Shown here piece after piece: positions 60,391 through 64,000 of a stretch of 64,000 nucleotides of DNA. The notes below the pieces were generated by a model. The model did not search any database and was not told the DNA's origin. It saw only the letters and a program-made list of their open reading frames with translations. The position numbers and the translations under genes are program-made. The stretch is from assembly GCA_963736695.1 (NCBI GenBank), contig CAVTPU010000004.1, forward strand, positions 868,001-932,000, given 5' to 3'. This DNA is from CAVTPU01 sp963736695 (GTDB taxonomy: Bacteria; Actinomycetota; Actinomycetes; Mycobacteriales; Micromonosporaceae). The first letter of the stretch is position 1. Every line of letters starts with the position of its first letter.

Positions 60391-61107
60391 ATGACCAGCG
60401 GAGTTTGTACCGACGAGGCGGAGCGTGACTGCGTGCTCGTCGAGGCGGCCAAGCCGGGCGTCTCGGTTCTCGTGGTCGATGATCATCAGACCTTCGCCGA
60501 TCTTCTCGCGATCGCACTGAATGCCGACCCGTCGCTGCGATACGTCGGGCACGCTCGGACGGCCGAGTGCGCCTTCCGACTCGCCGCCGAGCTCTGCCCC
60601 GACGTGGTGCTCATGGATGTCCAACTGCCCGACCTCGACGGCATCACCGCGACGGAACAACTCCTCGCGCGACATCCGGAGTTGCGGGTGGTGATCCTGA
60701 CCGCGCACACCGAGCCCAATCTTGTCGCCCGAGCAGCGGCGGCTGGCGCCCACGGATTCTTGCCCAAGGACGGGGCGCTGCGCGATGTCCTCCAGGCTCT
60801 GCACACCGCACACCGCGGCGGCATGGTGGTCTCGACCGGGCTGCTGACCGGGATACTCGCTCCGACTCCACCGCCCCGCAGCGCGGCCCTGCCCACAGCG
60901 TTGCTCACCTCCCGCGAACACGAGGTGCTGCGACTGATCGGGCGCGGACTCGACGTTCGCGCCGTGGCACGAGATCTCAACATCAGCCCACACACCTGTC
61001 GCAGTTACATCAAGAACATCCTGAGCAAGCTGAATTCGCACAGTCAACTGGAGGCGGTCATCACCGCGATCCGCTGCGGCCTGATCTCGCCACACGAGCT
61101 GACCTGA
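60391..61107 (+). CDS. NarL/LuxR-type response regulator
   Basis: A 238-residue response regulator. Receiver: VLVVDDHQ, phosphoacceptor Asp76 in VVLMDVQLPDLDG, Thr in ILTAH, Lys in FLPKDGAL. C-terminal LuxR HTH: LTSREHEVLRLIGRGLDVRA and SPHTCRSYIKNILSKLN. Its first 20 residues before the receiver are an extra acidic tail (CTDEAERDCVLVEA). AGGAG lies upstream of ATG 60391. Probable partner of the kinase at 57814; divergent from SARP. Confidence 0.9.
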   Translation: MTSGVCTDEAERDCVLVEAAKPGVSVLVVDDHQTFADLLAIALNADPSLRYVGHARTAECAFRLAAELCPDVVLMDVQLPDLDGITATEQLLARHPELRVVILTAHTEPNLVARAAAAGAHGFLPKDGALRDVLQALHTAHRGGMVVSTGLLTGILAPTPPPRSAALPTALLTSREHEVLRLIGRGLDVRAVARDLNISPHTCRSYIKNILSKLNSHSQLEAVITAIRCGLISPHELT

Positions 61108-61204
61108 ACCCCATTCACGTGTACGCCGGAGCTGGTGGGGCCGGCGTAGCATGGCCCAGCCCCACCAGTCGAACGAGCCGGCTCGCGGTGAACCGTTCAC
61201 CTCT

Positions 61205-63091
61205 TTAGGAGGCGAGGGAGTTCACTGTCCACAGTCGTCCGGTGAGCACGCCCGCACCAGCGGTCGGATCATCACCAATCAACAACGTGCCCACCGGGTT
61301 CAACCCCAACGCGCTCACATTCGACAACGGATACACCGTCTGCGAATACGTCCCCGTCGTCGCCAACGTCTCCGTCAAACCAGTCCCCGGATAATGCCGC
61401 AACACCGCACTCACATCACCCACGAACAACCTGATCCCATCAGAAACCAGAGCCGTCGGAGCGACAGCACCCGTCGCGACAGCAGTACCCCGACAAGCCC
61501 TAGCACAAGCAGCGACATTCGAGATCCGAGTCACCCCGGCACCCTCAGCCAGATAGAGATTCGCACCGAACGCCGCGAGCGAAACCACTCTCCCGCCATC
61601 CGACGACACACCCGCGCTCTGCACCAACTGCACCGCCGGATCACCCGCCGGAGAAGTCACCCGAGAAATATTGCCGTTCTTCAAAAAACTCACATACAAC
61701 GCGCCATCCGACCCCAACGCCGCAGCAGCCGGACGATTCCCGCCCAACCCCTTCCCCGGCGCCAACTGAACAGTCTCCTGCACCGTCTCCGTCACAGAAC
61801 TGACCAACAACCGGACAACACCACGACTCTTCGACGACAGATCAGGCACATAAACCAACCCAGCCGCCGCATCAACCGCCGGCTGACCCGGCGACGTCGC
61901 CGCGATCGAACACGTCGAACCATTAATCACCAACGACGCGCCCGACACATCCAAACGGCAAAAACCCTGAATATGATCCGACACCCACCAGTGACCACCC
62001 AAACCACCAGGCACCCACACCACACCAGCCGGCGCAGTCACCCCACTCCCCGCAAAATCCGCGATGGCGATCGGGGTCGGATTCGGTCCGGGCGGCGGAG
62101 GTGGAGGCGGCGGGGGATTGCCTCCGCCGGGCAAGGCAGCGCCGTTACTGTCGGTGGTCCACAGTCGTCCGGTGAGCACGCCCGCACCAGCGGTCGGATC
62201 ATCACCAATCAACAACGTGCCCACCGGGTTCAACCCCAACGCGCTCACATTCGACAACGGATACACCGTCTGCGAATACGTCCCCGTCGTCGCCAACGTC
62301 TCCGTCAAACCAGTCCCCGGATAATGCCGCAACACCGCACTCACATCACCCACGAACAACCTGGTCCCATCAGAAACCAGAGCCGTCGGAGCGACAGCAC
62401 CCGTCGCGACAGCAGTACCCCGACAAGCCCTAGCACAAGCAGCGACATTCGAGATCCGAGTCACCCCGGCACCCTCAGCCAGATAGAGATTCGCACCGAA
62501 CGCCGCGAGCGAAACCACTCTCCCGCCATCCGACGACACACCCGCGCTCTGCACCAACTGCACCGCCGGATCGCCCGCCGGAGAAGTCACCCGAGAAATA
62601 TTGCCGTTCTTCAAAAAACTCACATACAACGCGCCATCCGACCCCAACGCCGCAGCAGCCGGACGATTCCCGCCCAACCCCTTCCCCGGCGCCAACTGAA
62701 CAGTCTCCTGCACCGTCTCCGTCACAGAACTGACCAACAACCGGACAACACCACGACTCTTCGACGACAGATCAGGCACATAAACCAACCCAGCCGCCGC
62801 ATCAACCGCCGGCTGACCCGGCGACGTCGCCGCGATCGAACACGTCGAACCATTAATCACCAACGACGCGCCCGACACATCCAAACGGCAAAAACCCTGA
62901 ATATGATCCGACACCCACCAGTGACCACCCAAACCACCAGGCACCCACACCACACCAGCCGGCGCAGTCACCCCACTCCCCGCAAAGTCGGCCACCGTCG
63001 CCTCCGCCGCGCTTGCGACAACGAGTGGAGAGGCCGCGACCAGCAGTGCGGCGGCCAGGCGGGCACCCCACCGCATGGGCTTTCGTGTCAT
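61205..63091 (-). CDS. Secreted double beta-propeller protein
   Basis: A 628-residue secreted protein. A signal peptide (MRWGARLAAALLVAASPLVV, cleavage near ASAAEA) precedes two almost identical halves of about 280 residues joined by a linker of nine prolines. Each half is a beta-propeller-like array (VTAPAGVVWVPGGLGGHWWV, AAAGLVYVPDLSS, AALGSDGALYVSFLKNGNIS, LYLAEGAGVTRISN, TALVSDGTRLFVGDVSAVLR), NHL-like. GGAGGA lies seven bases before ATG 63091. Codons are T/G-ending, unlike neighbours. Function unknown; binding or scaffold role outside the cell. Confidence 0.82.
   Translation of the reverse strand: MTRKPMRWGARLAAALLVAASPLVVASAAEATVADFAGSGVTAPAGVVWVPGGLGGHWWVSDHIQGFCRLDVSGASLVINGSTCSIAATSPGQPAVDAAAGLVYVPDLSSKSRGVVRLLVSSVTETVQETVQLAPGKGLGGNRPAAAALGSDGALYVSFLKNGNISRVTSPAGDPAVQLVQSAGVSSDGGRVVSLAAFGANLYLAEGAGVTRISNVAACARACRGTAVATGAVAPTALVSDGTRLFVGDVSAVLRHYPGTGLTETLATTGTYSQTVYPLSNVSALGLNPVGTLLIGDDPTAGAGVLTGRLWTTDSNGAALPGGGNPPPPPPPPPGPNPTPIAIADFAGSGVTAPAGVVWVPGGLGGHWWVSDHIQGFCRLDVSGASLVINGSTCSIAATSPGQPAVDAAAGLVYVPDLSSKSRGVVRLLVSSVTETVQETVQLAPGKGLGGNRPAAAALGSDGALYVSFLKNGNISRVTSPAGDPAVQLVQSAGVSSDGGRVVSLAAFGANLYLAEGAGVTRISNVAACARACRGTAVATGAVAPTALVSDGIRLFVGDVSAVLRHYPGTGLTETLATTGTYSQTVYPLSNVSALGLNPVGTLLIGDDPTAGAGVLTGRLWTVNSLAS
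61229..62986. repeat. Near-identical direct duplication, period 930 bp
   Basis: Copy A 61229-62056 and copy B 62159-62986, 828 bp each, differ at only two positions that I could find (about 61435/62365 and 61640/62570, each A versus G). Both lie within the propeller gene. Such identity shows recent duplication or gene conversion. Confidence 0.92.
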
Positions 63092-63293
63092 CGTTGATTC
63101 CTCCTTTCAGCTCCTGAGAGGCGACCCGGTCATGCACGACCGGCATTCACCCAGCCCGACGGTGCCCGGCCGACCCTAGGAAAACCTTGCGCGCGACACG
63201 CGGCTGCGCGAGCAGCGGCATCTCGGGTGACGAAGTGCGGCAGTCCGCTGTAGATCGACGGCACTCGGCGAGCCGCCAATCGCATATGCGGAT

Positions 63294-63689
63294 TTACCGA
63301 GCGATGAGAAAGTTCCAGAAATCCCGCAAGGAGTGGAACCCGAAGCTGAAGCGCAGAGTCAGCCACACCACGGAGATGACGATGAGCAGACCGCACAGCC
63401 CGGCGAGCATCCGCACCGTCCAGTGCTGCCGACCGAGCCAATGCCACCATCGTTCCAGCCTCGTTCGGGTGAAGTGCAGCAGCCGTTTCGCCCACGCGAA
63501 TTCCAGTGCCCAGATCGCGAGGCCGGTGAGCACGATGAGCCATCCCGGCCCCGGAAAAGGGATCAGCACGATGCCAACGGCGATGACGAGGGCGCCGATG
63601 ACTGCGATGACGAACTGCAGGCTGAGGCGTCCGGCACGGGTGGCACGGATGCGGTGACGCATCGCCTGGAGCTGTTCTCTCATCCTCAT
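63294..63689 (-). CDS. PGPGW-motif transmembrane protein (TIGR02611-like)
   Basis: A 131-residue membrane protein with the name-giving motif PFPGPGWLIVLTGLAIWALE. About four hydrophobic segments (LQFVIAVIGALVIAVGIVLI, MLAGLCGLLIVISVVWLTL). Function unknown; the family is common in actinomycetes. ATG 63689 has GGAG six bases upstream; a second ATG is at 63683. The 285 bp beyond it to 63974 hold no gene I can see. Confidence 0.9.
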   Translation of the reverse strand: MRMREQLQAMRHRIRATRAGRLSLQFVIAVIGALVIAVGIVLIPFPGPGWLIVLTGLAIWALEFAWAKRLLHFTRTRLERWWHWLGRQHWTVRMLAGLCGLLIVISVVWLTLRFSFGFHSLRDFWNFLIAR

Positions 63690-63974
63690 GCGTCACTCCA
63701 GCCGCTCGACGACCGTTACCGGTGTGAGGTGAGTACGACAAATGCGAACGTCGCGGTTCCCGGTGATCCCCTGCCGCTTCGCCCGCTTCCGTGCCAACCG
63801 TCGGTCAACGACAACGCCTCATGTCAGTAACCACAATAAGGATCATTCTCAAACAGCTTCCTACCACTACTGGGTGAGATCGGTAAATGACTCGGCGTGG
63901 CGGGACTGATCGCCTGAGGATGGAGTGCGGGGCAACGGGGTGTCACGCCACAAAGGGGCCGGGGGGAGTCAGCC

Positions 63975-64000
63975 ATGAGCGCTATTCGTCCACAGACTGT
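63975..64000 (+). CDS. Start of an unidentified gene (runs off the window)
   Basis: ATG 63975 with the strong ribosome site GGGGGGAG six bases upstream reads MSAIRPQT to the window edge. Too short to name. Confidence 0.5.

Noticed and set aside
61229..62986. CRISPR array or transposon-borne duplication
   Set aside because: Two long copies in one reading frame, without short spaced repeats, terminal inverted repeats or transposase.
61151..63097. Long plus-strand reading frame across the propeller gene
   Set aside because: It is the antisense shadow of the secreted protein: Arg/His-rich, no ribosome site, and the minus-strand frame has a signal peptide and GGAGGA.

Overview
The window is 64 kb of high-GC, gene-dense DNA from an actinomycete. 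The lineage reading rests on several things. Shine-Dalgarno sites are strong, but many starts look leaderless, with a TANNNT box 6-8 bases before an ATG or GTG. The gene families are also typical: a Ddn-type F420 nitroreductase-like protein, DUF2332, a SARP regulator, PGPGW, and M6 immune inhibitor A. A Micromonosporales or Glycomycetales relative would fit, but the genus cannot be set from sequence reading alone. No rRNA, phage, IS transposase or CRISPR array was seen.

Layout. 0-8 kb: a truncated lipoprotein, a GNAT, an R2K-type ATP-grasp protein, a FUSC-like membrane protein, a small toxin-antitoxin pair, a DUF4304 protein, and a translationally coupled trio (DUF2332, PhzF, MORN/thioredoxin-like fusion). 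8-11.8 kb: a Ddn-like protein, a divergent EamA exporter/MarR pair with two tandem operators, an LPKTG-anchored surface protein and an orphan type II thioesterase. 12-15.9 kb: a surface-glycan operon (sugar-nucleotide epimerase, TPR plus glycosyltransferase, GT-A-like protein). 16-25 kb: a bactofilin-like protein, a macrodomain protein, a PadR/membrane-protein pair, a GNAT, several hypotheticals, a large beta-solenoid membrane protein and a shrunken CYTH gene. 25-29 kb: a fused double ABC exporter and an S4-domain protein. 29-34 kb: an LRR/BRCT-like protein, a MoxR AAA+ ATPase and a metallopeptidase/VWA-like protein.

34-42.3 kb: secreted M6 metalloprotease immune inhibitor A, convergent with a five-gene oligopeptide ABC importer. 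A secreted protease and peptide uptake next to each other suggest protein scavenging. 43-50.5 kb: a 4-TM protein, an EF-G paralogue, then a potassium operon (KimA-like permease, short KdpD-type kinase, KdpE-type regulator). 50.5-52.5 kb: tRNA-Arg(ACG) and an unusual tRNA-Tyr(GTA), an SRPBCC protein and an EEP-family nuclease/phosphatase. 52.5-57.8 kb: hairpin and tandem repeats, a GT39-like mannosyltransferase, and an operon of Tat-exported multicopper oxidase, 4-TM protein and type I signal peptidase. 57.8-64 kb: a NarL-type kinase and SARP regulator divergent from a LuxR response regulator, a secreted protein of two almost identical beta-propeller halves, a PGPGW membrane protein and the start of one more gene.

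The points most worth following are the LRR/BRCT-MoxR-VWA cluster, the twin operators over two leaderless promoters at 9.36 kb, the near-identical internal duplications at 13.2-13.7 and 61.2-63.0 kb, the CYTH gene with an internal deletion, and the odd tRNA-Tyr.
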